From NCBI GenBank assembly GCA_935421135.1, contig OW285191.1, positions 10,839,700-10,903,699 on the forward strand: 64,000 nucleotides of DNA, read 5' to 3'. The DNA comes from Bugulina stolonifera (taxonomy: Eukaryota; Bryozoa; Gymnolaemata; Cheilostomatida; Bugulidae). Below, piece after piece: positions 52,701 through 60,812 of the stretch. Position 1 is the stretch's first letter, and each line of letters opens with the position of its first letter. The position numbers and the translations under genes were made by a program. The notes under the pieces were generated by a model that was not told the DNA's origin, made no database searches, and was given only the letters and a program-made list of their open reading frames with translations.

Positions 52701-53600
52701 TGTGATTTAATGCTGTTATTGTTTATCATCTATTTTAACAAAGTTTGTCTCTTTTACAGATTCATTTGAGTCAGCTAAGGCAGGAAACAAGGCTACATTT
52801 GGTCTTGATGAGGTATTTTTTACTGTACAATTTACAGCATGTTCATAAAAAGCTTAGAGCACATGCAGATTTCATTGCTGTTATAAGACAGTGTGGCTTC
52901 TGTATATGCCTCAGTTTTATTACCAAATATTTTGGTTTGCGCACTGGAGGGGGGTTAAGCACAGATCCCTTTTCCCTTTATAAAACTCACCGACTTATAC
53001 TCCTCAGTGTGACCAGCCCCTAGCAGCTCTCACTGCCAGGTGCCAGTGCTGGCCAACTCCCTGTGAGAAAGGCCCAGATACTGTAACATGGCCTTTTTTG
53101 GCAGGGGTAGAGGAGTTGCCTTGAAGCCATGCTGGCTTGCATGACCCCAAGGACTTTAATATGAGGCACAGGAGCAATTGTGGCTGGATGCTCTTCATTA
53201 CAACACCGTGACCAGGATTTGAACCTGGAATCTTCAGCATGAAAGCTCAGCATTCTAACCCCTAAGCTACGGCTGCTCATCTCTTTTCCCTTTATGGACC
53301 CAGTTATTTGCTATGACCTTAGCCTAGCTAGTCGAAACCCGGTACATATGCACACACACTCACACCTACATATTCATATAGTACATAGTTACACACCTAC
53401 ATGTACATACATATAAAGGTGGTTTGACATTTCTTCAAGTTGTAAAGTTCATGTTTGGCCGTTATGTAACTGGCTGCCATTCTCACGGCTCACAAATTCA
53501 TGTTCCTGTAATTGTATAACACTTAATTGTCCTCAGACCATCAGGAAGGTCAACATTGTTTTACTGTTTGTAGTTCCTACAGAATGGAGTCTATTCATAG
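25743..53600 (+). CDS. CAPN-like: Classical calpain (Ca2+-dependent cysteine protease), ~21 coding exons
   Basis: Exons: 25743-25928, 30601-30756, 31958-32108, 33022-33158, 33351-33420, 34516-34647, 42208-42328, 42615-42783, 43562-43682, 44066-44201, 44620-44789, 45177-45340, 45834-46045, 47333-47366, possible 47641-47655, 49223-49361, 51902-51960, 52187-52334, 52439-52555, 52760-52812, 53574-53600. All are in phase, giving ~838 residues. After a ~164-residue low-complexity N-terminus, the protease core has Cys236 (GDCWLLAA), His391 (ITGHAYSV) and Asn419 (VRVRNPWG), a complete triad. A C2-like domain (~500-642) follows, including an acidic DPDDDDDD stretch, then penta-EF-hand (~660-838) with canonical loops [12 protein letters not shown] (724-735) and [12 protein letters not shown] (754-765). 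The C-terminus is FLQNGVYS. Calpains make limited, calcium-triggered cuts in cytosolic and cytoskeletal proteins. Start: first ATG after the acceptor at 25734. The N-terminal extension matches nothing I recognise. Confidence 0.94.
25929..30600. other. Calpain intron 1
   Basis: A 4.7-kb intron, AT-rich, containing the 15-bp array at 28334-28860. I found no in-phase exon, but a short exon extending the low-complexity N-terminus could be missed. Confidence 0.5.
28334..28860. repeat. 15-bp minisatellite (TACTATAATGTAATG)
   Basis: More than 30 nearly identical head-to-tail copies, interrupted by two similar irregular spots reading ACTAGTGTACTATAATGTAATGC-like. Because 15 is a multiple of three, one frame reads as a long MYYNV pentapeptide repeat. 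It lies wholly inside an intron and should not be called a gene. Confidence 0.95.
30757..31957. other. Calpain intron 2
   Basis: A 1.2-kb intron with donor GTAATC and acceptor TATTTTAG. It contains a strong imperfect palindrome at 31588-31626 and otherwise unique AT-rich sequence. Confidence 0.55.
31588..31626. repeat. Perfect-looking hairpin, 17-bp arms
   Basis: TAGCCTAGGAACTACAT is followed after a 5-base loop by its reverse complement with one mismatch. It lies in calpain intron 2. It could be a small foldback insertion or a structured intronic element. Confidence 0.75.
32109..33021. other. Calpain intron 3
   Basis: Its bulk is the 177-bp repeat. A C-tract lies at about 32907-32914. The acceptor is ACATCAG. 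Confidence 0.7.
32345..32835. repeat. 177-bp tandem repeat containing a foldback, 2.7 copies
   Basis: Units begin at GGTAAGGGCGG at 32354, 32531 and 32708, exactly 177 bp apart and essentially identical; the third is truncated. Each complete unit contains an inverted repeat with ~36-bp arms around AAGGCTATC...GATAGCCTT (first copy 32422-32503). Three copies of a structure-forming sequence lie in calpain intron 3, which suggests a foldback element that was then tandemly amplified. Confidence 0.9.
33421..34515. other. Calpain intron 5, splitting the catalytic-cysteine motif
   Basis: A 1.1-kb intron that interrupts the glycine codon two residues before the active-site cysteine (G/GA GAT TGC). 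It holds AT-rich unique sequence and a short CATGTA microsatellite near 34203-34220. Confidence 0.8.
34661..34778. repeat. GTGTAGATGTCTGTGT microsatellite, left part
   Basis: About five copies of a ~24-bp unit containing TAGATGTCTGTGTGTATA. The same unit, with one change, resumes at about 41798-41860, on the far side of the 7-kb element. The array was therefore probably split by that insertion. Confidence 0.85.
35205..35590. repeat. Degenerate outlying copies of the 70-bp satellite
   Basis: Five diverged copies with the core TTGTGGGGACC at 35253, 35323, 35393, 35476 and 35546, mostly 70 bp apart. They share TGACTGTGTGCATGTG-like and ACTTTCTATAA-like words with the main array to the right, from which ~880 bp of unique sequence separates them. 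Confidence 0.85.
35591..36469. other. Unique segment between satellite blocks
   Basis: This unique block within the 7-kb element carries an imperfect duplication of ATACTCGCAG near 35587-35637 and a minus-strand open frame of 92 codons (35857-36135). That frame is protein-like, with balanced composition and GC-richer codons than the surroundings, and ends in a normal stop. I recognise no domain. An acceptor-like ATCAG lies just upstream of it, so it may be one exon of a decayed element gene. Confidence 0.4.
36470..39715. repeat. 70-bp satellite array, ~46 copies
   Basis: The unit contains CTTGTGGGGTCCGCTACCTG, then CAAACTATATTATATTGAC, then TGTGTGCATGTGACACTTTC and TATAAGAGCA. Spacing is 70 bp through most of the array, with small indels near 38780. 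Variants (GTCCGCTACC, GACCACTAGTACTC, GTCCGCTAACTATAATATT) recur in the same order in several places, for example 36788-37130 and 37619-37790, which shows higher-order duplication of multi-unit blocks. Outer copies are more diverged than central ones, as expected under unequal exchange. Confidence 0.95.
39962..40142. mobile_element. 181-bp foldback element nested in the 7-kb element
   Basis: Inverted arms of about 55-60 bp start ATGTATTTTTAGGCAA and end TTGCCTAAAAATACAT, around a ~65-bp unique centre. A diverged relative of its right arm and flank, containing GTAAAAATACATCATTATG, appears at about 40400-40460, so this is a repeated family. Confidence 0.75.
40143..41768. other. Right unique part of the 7-kb element
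   Basis: Contains several short open frames (for example 40506-40718 and 41194-41424, plus strand). None has a recognisable domain or convincing splice sites. The last ~350 bp are rich in GGTCCCC/GGGGACC words. A C-tract lies at 40458-40468. Confidence 0.4.
41970..42030. repeat. Small foldback with GAAGTTGTCC ends
   Basis: TGTGAAGTTGTCCCCTC and, about 15 bases later, an inverted partner (GAGAGGATAGCTTCACA) form an imperfect hairpin. Similar AAGTTGTCTCCTC words occur at 5133, 30467, 48763 and 60301-60350. Confidence 0.55.
42362..42515. repeat. 19-bp minisatellite (GTGGGGTTATACAGTAGAT)
   Basis: About eight near-perfect copies start just inside the intron that follows the calpain exon at 42208-42328. 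Confidence 0.95.
43017..43161. mobile_element. 145-bp foldback MITE
   Basis: Nearly the whole element is one palindrome. It begins ATGTTAGTGCGAGCGAGTAT and ends with the matching ATACTCGCTTGCACTAACAT; the arms of ~70 bp meet at GACTCCTAAGAGTC. A partial second copy of one arm (AGTCAACAAAAATATAAAAA, then CATCTCGTCTTATTA) lies at about 43239-43285. Both are in the calpain intron between 42783 and 43562, which also holds a duplicated GGGTACTGTGACCTCTAGG segment (about 42943 and 43345). Confidence 0.88.
43372..43526. repeat. 17-bp minisatellite (TACTGGTACTCTTATTG)
   Basis: Nine near-perfect copies end about 35 bp before the calpain exon that carries the active-site histidine. A single-copy precursor of the unit occurs at about 42986-43015 before the neighbouring MITE. 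Confidence 0.95.
45341..45833. other. Calpain intron 12
   Basis: About 490 bp, ending in a 13-bp TATTATATACTTG-type array (about 45741-45826) that runs into the acceptor TATTGCAG. Nothing else is seen. Confidence 0.8.
46046..47332. other. Calpain intron 13
   Basis: The intron has a GTGAGT donor and TATTTTAG acceptor. Its right 1 kb is entirely the 55/57-bp minisatellite. The left ~280 bp is unique AT-rich sequence. Confidence 0.8.
46330..47325. repeat. 55/57-bp minisatellite, ~18 copies
   Basis: The unit contains ACATAGACATGTATATGTAC, TGTATATATACATTGTAAGT and ATATTGTATACTATA. Copies alternate between 55 and 57 bp through a TA/TATA difference, and two copies lack another TA. The array ends within ten bases of the acceptor of the 34-nt calpain exon at 47333-47366; the last copy itself blends into the splice site. 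Confidence 0.95.
47472..47555. repeat. 29-bp tandem repeat
   Basis: About 2.5 copies of a unit containing CTAGCCTGTGGTCATACACC and TACATGTAG, in the calpain intron after 47366. Confidence 0.85.
47641..47655 (+). CDS. CAPN-like: Possible 15-nt calpain microexon
   Basis: ATAAAACGAAGAGGA lies between a good acceptor (pyrimidine-rich tract then ATATCACAG) and a perfect donor GTAAGT. It is five whole codons (IKRRG) in phase 0, exactly the phase of the flanking exons at 47366 and 49223, so it can be included or skipped without a frameshift. It would add a basic stretch to the linker between the C2-like and EF-hand domains. Microexons are real in animals, but a chance match of this size is possible. 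Confidence 0.45.
47656..49222. other. Calpain intron before the EF-hand exons
   Basis: About 1.6 kb with no supported gene. Open frames near 47933-48191 on the minus strand lack any family resemblance. Confidence 0.6.
49362..51901. other. Calpain intron within the first EF-hand region
   Basis: A 2.5-kb intron holding the 39-bp array at 50455-50760. The 150-codon plus-strand open frame at 49493-49945 has no recognisable domain and begins inside the intron. Confidence 0.6.
50455..50765. repeat. 39-bp minisatellite of alternating half units
   Basis: GTGTGATTTAGCTTTAGACT alternates with GTGTGATTTACCTCTAGAT through about eight 39-bp units; both halves derive from one ~19-bp ancestor. Units at the right end are diverged (GGTTTGCCTATAGAT). 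Confidence 0.92.
52813..53573. other. Last calpain intron
   Basis: The intron separates the GLDE end of the fifth EF-hand from the 27-nt terminal exon. It is largely filled by the antisense SINE at about 53010-53280. The donor is GTATTT and the acceptor TTTGTAG. Confidence 0.75.
53010..53280 (-). mobile_element. tRNA-derived SINE, antisense
   Basis: On the minus strand it begins near GAGCAGCCGTAGCTTAGGGG with a box A-like TAGCTTAGGGG, followed by box B-like GGTTCAAATCC. Then comes GCATCCAGCCACAATTGCTC and CTGTGCCTCAT, shared with the copy at 18261-18437 (both contain GCATCCA, then TGCTCCTGTGC). Its body is longer than the first copy's. The tRNA-like head is not a complete tRNA. Confidence 0.8.
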
Positions 53601-56023
53601 ACTGTGCTCCTGATGATGCTTAGTCGAAGGATGGGATGAAGGATGGGCCGTTTCTTATTCAGTGACATTGCATTTTACTTTATATTTACATGACAGCACT
53701 GAACCTAGTCTAAAGAAGATAATACAGCCACCTGATATATTATACTATTTCCTGTTACAACCCTAAATGGGCAGTGTACGAAGTAGTTATTTAGAGTTAT
53801 AGAACAATATTACATGTAATATTATACTTCTGTGTTTTACTTCTTTCTTACTCTGTGTTGTGTAGCATTTTGTTTTTTACATTGTGGAGCCATCTTTACA
53901 TGTATATGGTTTATAGATTCACACTAGCCGCCTACTATACTAATAGTAATAATGTGCTGGTACAATTTTAATTATTTTTAATTTGTATGTTGTAGTTTTA
54001 GAAAGCATGTTGCAAGCATTTTATTTATCAGCCTGGAATAAATTCAACAGAATAACTAAGATGTTTTGGCAAAGTGAAAGTTTGTATTCTACATATGAAT
54101 AGGTTAGTCTTAGTCTCTCTAATAGATGAAAAAGTACTTGAGCTATCCAAGCCCATGGACTGACCCAGGGATTAGTATATTTATCTAAATTGTACATATT
54201 TATGTATGTGCAGTCATGAGTCTATAATTTGCATCTACAAGGAAACTGATCGCACCAAAATCTGAAATTTATATTTGTACGTGTAGTATACTAAGTACAC
54301 AGTGGTATTGGCTAATTTTTAATTTAGTAAAAGAAAACAGGCTAGCTGTTCAATGACACTTGCATAGTTGTGTGGTCATTTGTGGTGGGTGGTACTCCAA
54401 GTTTTTGGTCATAGTTGGAAGCTTTGCTCTGCATACTTCTGGATCTGGGTAATTTTTACAGAGTTATAAAAATCAGTTGGAAAGTGGCAAATTTTGAGCC
54501 ACATAGTATTTACTAATGAAAATTTCTGAAAAATTATTTTTGGTCTAAATGGTTGCAATAAAAGGTTATGCATACACTTGATCAATTATGGGTGCGTTTC
54601 AACCCGGACTTGCGGTTATCTGCTCTTGGGTGAACCAAGTGGAATTCCAAGCACAGTTTTTCCACTTGATATGCTGCAGCAGTAATTGTTATTCTCATCA
54701 CCCTGAGTATGAACTAAGTAAAGTACATGTATTATTTGTGCAAAAGGTGAAAAGGACATTGTTTACCTTCTAAGTGGTATTGTCATTTCTGTCATACATG
54801 CACTGTTGTACATTGTACACTTGTGTTCACAGTAATATACAAGTACATGTAGGTACACTAACACTACTATTAAAAAATTCATTTTATGTAAGAAAATGAC
54901 CTACACCCAAGGCTTTGTTATTTCTACTAACTCTGTAGGAGACAGTATGTTTTCAGTCTAGCCTCCATGCTGCTGCCATACTTGCCAGGTGTTCAGGTTT
55001 TGTCTGGTTTTGGTGTCTGTTCCTACTAAAATTTTCCAGTTGTTCTGATTTTTTATCTATAGTTAAAATTTAAAATAAAACGTCATAACACACAAGAGCA
55101 AGCCTAAATTAAGTCATTTACATTGAAACATGTTTTAAGGCCACTAAATAGCACTAGTTTGATAGTTTTTGAGATAAATATTATTCAGATTCAGACCAGA
55201 TCAGATTTTTTACTGATTTTTTACTCTTGCTCCTTGGCAAGTATGGTTGATGCTACAGCATAACGCTACCAGCTGCTAACATGGGTAGATAAGCATGCTT
55301 TACTAATGTTATTGATATTTCAATCAACATTATGGCTAGCCAATCATAATCATTATCTTACAACCTACTGTGGAAGTAGAACATCTACAGTACATAAAAT
55401 TCACAGTTGGTAACCTAGCTTAGGCTAAAGTGATACATTATTATTAGCCCAGTTTCTGCTGTTTTACCATAAGGTGAGGGTGGGCTCTATCAAAGCCACA
55501 TCCTTGGGTCGATTTCTGAAGTACATCCTCTAATGTTATTCGTATTCGTTGCATACACATTATTTTGGAACACGTGATCTTTTTATTATAACATACAATT
55601 AGTCCTATGCTACACCACACCAACTCAGACTCATTGAAGAGATCACTCTTGGTCTGAAGAGTTATATTTAGATGCTGAACTATGAGCACTGTAATTAATG
55701 TCAGCAACTGGCAGCACATAAATGTCATCAGCTATGTTTACAATATTCTACATTCTGTAGCTGACTACATACTGCTCAGCATCCAGATAGGCCTAATACA
55801 TTATAGTATTATTAAAATGTTTCAATATGACTCCCTGTGGACAATATTATACATTTTATCAGTTAGGAAAATTGTCCACAGTCACGTCATGCTACGTGAT
55901 TAACTCCGATACTGTCATTATCTGGTCAAATGGCTTGGCATGTAACGTACAAGTATATTACATTGTATAACAAAACACTTATAGTCTACATCTGTTCAAA
56001 GTTTATATTAAAAGATGAAGTTT
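53601..56023. other. Convergent intergenic region, calpain and CD225 genes
   Basis: It carries the calpain 3' end and, reading from the right, the 3' end of the CD225 gene. I see no additional exon on either strand; open frames at 54588-54773 and 55444-55728 are AT-rich and featureless. Confidence 0.55.
54037..54042 (+). terminator. Polyadenylation signal, calpain gene
   Basis: AATAAA about 440 bp downstream of the stop codon at 53600, in AT-rich sequence with T-rich stretches after it. Confidence 0.5.
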
Positions 56024-56831
56024 TTACTTTATAACTAATAGTGCTATTGGTAATATTGTACATAACAACAATAAGACAACTCCTAGAACTATTCCACACA
56101 TAGTCCAATATTTAGCCTGTATTCTTTGATTTTCTGCTTCCGTAGTATCTCCAGTGCTGTACAATATCCGAGCCTGGACAAAGAGTACTAGTCCAATAAC
56201 TGCACACGGCACACAGCAAAATATTACTGTGACAGCTAGTGTAAAGGCGTACTGCAGGCTCCATGGTGGTTCCTGTGGTCTCTCCACAACATACTGTTTA
56301 ATAGTAACAGAATCAACACAAAAAGATCACCCAACTCCTACCAAACGGTACTATGGAATCGTTGCTATGGAAACGTTGCTATGGAAACGTTGCTATGGAA
56401 TCGTTGCTATGGAAACATTGCTATGGAAACGTTGCTGTGGAAACATTGCTATGAAAACGTTGCTTTGGAGACATATAATGATATTCAGTGATCAAAAATT
56501 ACATGATACAATTTGAATTATACATGCACATGTATATAATGTACAGTCAGCAATCGAATGCATAAGTTATATACACAGTCAGTTATATAAAATGTACATA
56601 CATCTGTATATATACAGCCAGTTATACTTGGGAACACGGCTATGCAGTCAGTTATACACATGACTGTATGGAAAGTCAGTTATAATACATGTACATATAC
56701 ATGTACATGTATATACGGTCAGTTATACAGTCATGAATATGTGACCATGGCAACACAAGTCATGTACATGCATATTTGCAAATAGAGTGAATGGCATTGT
56801 ATTGGATATTGAAAGATATCTACTAAAGTAG

Positions 56832-56867
<36 letters not shown>

Positions 56868-57841
56868 CATCGTAAGTACCTTTATATATACATTGTACGT
56901 ACCTTTACATATGCATATACATTGTACGTACCTTTTCCTTGTGTTCCTCATCGCTCTCCTTCTTCTCATGTACTACTTCCAAGTCCTTGTCATTCACCAC
57001 TGGATCTGATCGATGCATCTGATAAATAATATTATGAGTTTGCACGCACAGTGAAACTTGCTTTATTCAAACTCCAAGGGATCGCCATAATTGGTTTGAA
57101 TTAGGCCTGAGTTTGAATTGTAAGAACACTTCACTTAATTGAAGTCATTATATAGTGCTCAGCAGAGACCAAGACTAGTAGTTTGAACTAAGCAAGTTTT
57201 TGAGTTGTCCAGGTTGAATTAAGCAAGTTCCACTGTATATGTAGGCCTAATAGAATAATACTTGTAATATAATGATGTAATAGAAGTAATATAATAATAC
57301 AATAACACAAGATAACGATTGTAAAAGAACACACTTTAATTTCCATGTAAATGCTATTATTACAAAATATATAGAAATAAATTATAATAAATAATAAATA
57401 CAAGCACATGTACATGTTCGCTGTATAATTGATGCAGATAGTTCAGAGCAGAAGTGAGTATAGAAATAGATTATAATAATTTGTTATAAAATCTACATTC
57501 ACATTCTCATAAATAATAACAGTATTTTATAACGCTTGTAAAATGTACAGATACTATTTACACGTAGATGTGCAGCTGTAAAAAACCACTTTTCTTTCTG
57601 TACAGTATAGCATATTCAACTATACACATATCTCTGATGTTTTAGTTGCAAGTTTTCACTACCTATACGCATGTACAAGTAGTGTGAATTATAATTTAAA
57701 ACTGCACTAAATAACAGTCTATATACATGTAGAAGACCTAGGCATAAAATGTAGCATGTTATAATAGCAATAAAACTTGCCTGCGTGTTAATAGTTTGGA
57801 ATTGAAACATTTCTTGTCTCTCATCGGGAATGCCAGACAAT
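56024..57841 (-). CDS. CD225/dispanin-family two-helix membrane protein, 3 exons seen, 5' end unresolved
   Basis: Minus-strand exons: 57841-57781, 57018-56932 and 56293-56024 (stop TAA at 56024-56026). They join in phase to encode at least 138 residues: a short segment LSGIPDERQEMFQF, an acidic/basic stretch (KKESDEEHKEK), then the domain. The domain has a first hydrophobic helix with FCCVPCAVIGLV, a cytosolic loop with the family signature GDTTEAENQRIQAKYW (compare GDxxxAxxxSxxAKxW), and a second helix ending LPIALLVIK. The paired cysteines are likely palmitoylation sites. Relatives include IFITM and PRRT/TMEM233-type proteins, which act in membrane fusion, trafficking or ion-channel regulation; which role applies is unknown. 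The donor after 57781 is GC (GCAAGT), not GT. The first seen exon needs two more bases upstream, so at least one 5' exon is missing. Confidence 0.85.
56350..56472. repeat. 14-bp array of RFX X-box-like sites
   Basis: About eight copies of GTTGCTATGGAAAC, with T/A and C/A changes, lie in the last intron of the CD225-like gene, ~60 bp upstream of its final exon in the direction of transcription. The unit fits the X-box consensus GTHNYYATRRNAAC exactly. Confidence 0.85.
56515..56931. repeat. Short repeats in the last CD225 intron
   Basis: Dispersed CAGTCAGTTATA words (56570-56740), a CATATA hexamer array (56833-56868) and a duplicated ACATTGTACGTACCTTT segment beside the donor of the exon at 56932. 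No gene. Confidence 0.7.
57049..57235. mobile_element. 187-bp pogo/Tigger-like MITE
   Basis: Ends are inverted: CAGTGAAACTTGCTTTATTC at the left and, on the minus strand, CAGTGGAACTTGCTTAATTC at the right. The interior repeats TTTGAATTAAGCAAGTT-type words. The CAGTGGAAC start resembles pogo/Tigger ends. The right flank is TA but the left is CA, so the expected TA duplication is imperfect. It lies 30 bp from the acceptor of a CD225 exon. Confidence 0.7.
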
Positions 57842-58449
57842 CTGTGGAATTCTCACAACTACATGTGCTATGTAAAGGGCGATGTTTACCCCAGGCAGTG
57901 AGCTAGCTACTCTATAACTACTTAAACTCTATATTAGCCTATATTAGTCATTAGATGTATATTAACTGAATGAAAACCATTGCATGCGAGCAGCACTATA
58001 TTATTGTAACTGTTATTACATATGATTGGCTGTATATGTATCACTCCCAAGTGTAGTACACTATTATTATTATACTTTCATACTACATAGTACATCTACA
58101 TTGTACATGTATGCAAACATACTAAAACTAACAAAACATAAAAACATAAAACAAGTAGCCTATGAATTTATATTACTATTCATTATCATTATCATTATCC
58201 ATTATATATTTTATATACATGTACATTAATATGCATTCTACATTGTAATGCCCGTAAGAATGGAGCCGTCTACAAACAATTAGTATTTACGAGAATTGCA
58301 GCGTATACATTTACAATTATATATAGTAGCCTACATATTGCAGTGGACGACTGGACGTCCCCTGGTCCATATGTGCATTGACGACCCTTAAAGTTGTCAC
58401 GTTATTTTATACGTAGTAACAGGATATTATATTTTACTGTTTAAAACTT

Positions 58450-58456
58450 TTATTAT
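58450..58456 (-). terminator. Possible polyadenylation signal, minus strand
   Basis: AATAAA read on the minus strand, about 90 bp beyond a stop codon in one reading of the candidate exons at 58541-58740. Confidence 0.3.
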
Positions 58457-58540
58457 ATATAAGGAATTACAGTCAATCTTGTTTATGTAGTAGAGGATGG
58501 CTCTTAGTATGGGTCGTCTCTTTTCTTAACGGGTAGTGCT

Positions 58541-58740
58541 TAGTCGTCCTGGGCCCGCTGGAAGTAGCTTTTTCCCTATAAAAGAGACCAGATTATTATT
58601 AGCTCAGTGCAGTTGTTGTGATTTCATACAATAACGATCTTTAAATATACTACATGTATTTACCTGTATACTCTGGATAGGATCATAACAACAAGCTTGT
58701 GGCCTATGTAATTAGGCATGGGGATACTGCAGAAGGCTAG
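58541..58740 (-). other. Candidate minus-strand exons, owner uncertain
   Basis: On the minus strand a segment ending ...GAGTATACAG then GTAAAT (donor, 58663) is followed by an acceptor TTTATAG at 58575 and GGAAAAAGC. Two readings exist. In one, the pair ends a gene with ...QSIQGKSYFQRAQDD and a stop, backed by an AATAAA on the minus strand at about 58450. In the other, frame MPNYIGHKLVV... continues through a donor GTTAAG and joins the CD225 exon at 57841 in phase, supplying its missing start. I cannot choose between them from sequence. Confidence 0.4.
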
Positions 58741-58774
58741 GTAGCCGCATAACTACATTGTCAAGTAGTCATCG

Positions 58775-58814
58775 GTGGTTGGTGTACGAACGGGGTCGTT
58801 TGTACACCAACCAC
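58775..58814. repeat. Hairpin with 17-bp arms
   Basis: GTGGTTGGTGTACGAAC, a 6-base loop, then its reverse complement with one mismatch. No coding sequence overlaps it. Confidence 0.8.
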
Positions 58815-59039
58815 AACAATATTATACAGTGGTGCACGACTACAGGTAGTAGTGGACTCCTTTGTGTAGCCAACTGATTACCAGTAGTAGAGTCTAGCGT
58901 AGGATTATTACTATCTCAGTCATAGCTTGCCATTATGTAATTACAAGTCACTTAACACTTTAGTCAGTAATGGTCAACCTATACACGGTCTGCACCTGAC
59001 TGTACTTCCAGCAAAGTACCACTGTCTCTTTGTAACACG

Positions 59040-59105
59040 CTGTCGATCATCTTATTGGTCCATTTAAGCACCTTTTGTTTTATTGTAATTCTTATTGGCT
59101 AATTT
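59040..59105 (-). promoter_or_regulatory. Two CCAAT boxes, minus strand
   Basis: CCAAT on the minus strand at about 59054 and 59093, 39 bp apart, upstream of the CD225-like gene and the candidate exons at 58.5-58.7 kb. The pair may mark their promoter; this is inferred from position only. Confidence 0.3.
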
Positions 59106-59642
59106 TCTGGGACTCCTTTTGGTGCACTGGATATAAGGCAGCGTCTTCCATGCTGTTGCCTCTGCTCATTCTTTTCAACTGCTATAAACTACATATACTG
59201 CAGATAGCCTGTGCTAATATTGCTGGAATGAGTGTACTCCGACCTGTATATCCTGTAAAATGTTGATTGCTAGTGCATAGCCTAGAAGTCACCAAATAAA
59301 TAGTGATTTTTAAGAGATAGACGCACCTAGGCTATTGCGGGTGGCTACCACGTGGGGCCCATGAGAGTTTCGTGGATAACTGGGGCACTGGGTTATCCGT
59401 GTGCAGCCATAACAATATTGCATCGATCTAAAACGGCCTAAGACAGCAATCAGAGGAACGTCAGACCTGTTTGATGTAATATGATTTGATACACATGTAA
59501 TAATAATAATCATAGTCCTGTTAACCTGTTGCAGGTAATAACAATTAGCATGATTACAATAATAATAATTATTATTATATAGTATTACCAGGTAATTATA
59601 TTATTATGGTAAAATGTACACTGTATAATAGTATGAATGATG

Positions 59643-59712
59643 GTTGTAACTACTACAACCTACATGTACAATGTAGCAGTATAATATACTGCTAGGTTGT
59701 AGTAGTCCCAAC
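59643..59712. repeat. Nested palindrome, 20-bp outer arms
   Basis: GTTGTAACTACTACAACCTA pairs with TAGGTTGTAGTAGTCCCAAC (two mismatches) around a 30-base centre that contains its own palindrome GCAGTATAATATACTGC. It may be a small foldback. Confidence 0.8.
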
Positions 59713-60806
59713 AATTGCTGTACTATATTATATTATAGCAATTGGTTACTTGATAAAACAAAGTGAAAAGTGATTCTCTAGTGCAAATGTAGCTCATGCA
59801 ATACTATTAGTTTATTTACTATTTGTGACTGTGCTGTTTTAGTGCATTGTACACAGTTATGTATATGCAACTACATATATGTAGCTAATTTGTTCCGTAC
59901 ATGTAGTAATATTACACTAATATATAGAAATTTGAAATCTAAAATATTCCATTGGTTGAACTATCTGCATTTCAAGTTATGCAAATCTGTAAGCAGCATT
60001 CTATTGAAAGAATAAGTGGGAAAATATTTCAGCTTCTTTACAGTTATGGTATTGCCCTACTACTGAGGTTTTCCAACCATCACCAAATGGAAAGAGAGGA
60101 CAACTACAAATTTAGTCATTACAGCCCCTACATGTATGTACACTACATTTATTCATCCATGTTAGCTATCAGGGAATAGTTCACTATTCACAGTATTGGT
60201 CAACAACCATAGTCCATAGTGTCTTTGAGCCAGTAATGGGTGCAGGAGTCGTAAACAAAATCCATTATATCAGATAAGTAGTGTTGTAGCAGTCTGCGAC
60301 ATAGAGAAGTTGTCTGCTATATATCAGAAATAGGGAGAGGACAACTTCAGATAACTGTCATCAGCTACTGAATTCCTTCAACTAATGGTTTGGCATCAAA
60401 GACAAAGTACATCGTACATGTAGTTCACCTGCTCAATGGCTAGTCGGTGGTTTTGATCAAAGCTGCTGAAAGAAATGGTGGGCAGGCACATGGTACTAAA
60501 CTAAGGCAAAGGGAGAACCTTATTGACTTGTCTGCCAAATTCATCAACAGCAGCTTAAGTACTTGAATCGTATGTAATAGTAAATCTTTGATTTTATATT
60601 AAAAAGAACAATTTCCTACACGTCAGCTTACCAACATTCACATCTCAAAGTTATACTACAAGATACATGTGGATGTGTTCACTATAAGTAGTTATACACT
60701 TACTACAAGTTACACCACTCTGAGCTTACATCCTACAAGTGTTAGAATTAGCATAGTAGAGAAACTTACAACTCAATGATTATCCTATATTACATAATAT
60801 TATGAT

Positions 60807-60812
60807 TTATTG
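60807..60812 (-). terminator. Polyadenylation signal, Arkadia-like gene
   Basis: AATAAA on the minus strand, about 425 bp beyond the stop codon at 61236-61238. Confidence 0.45.
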
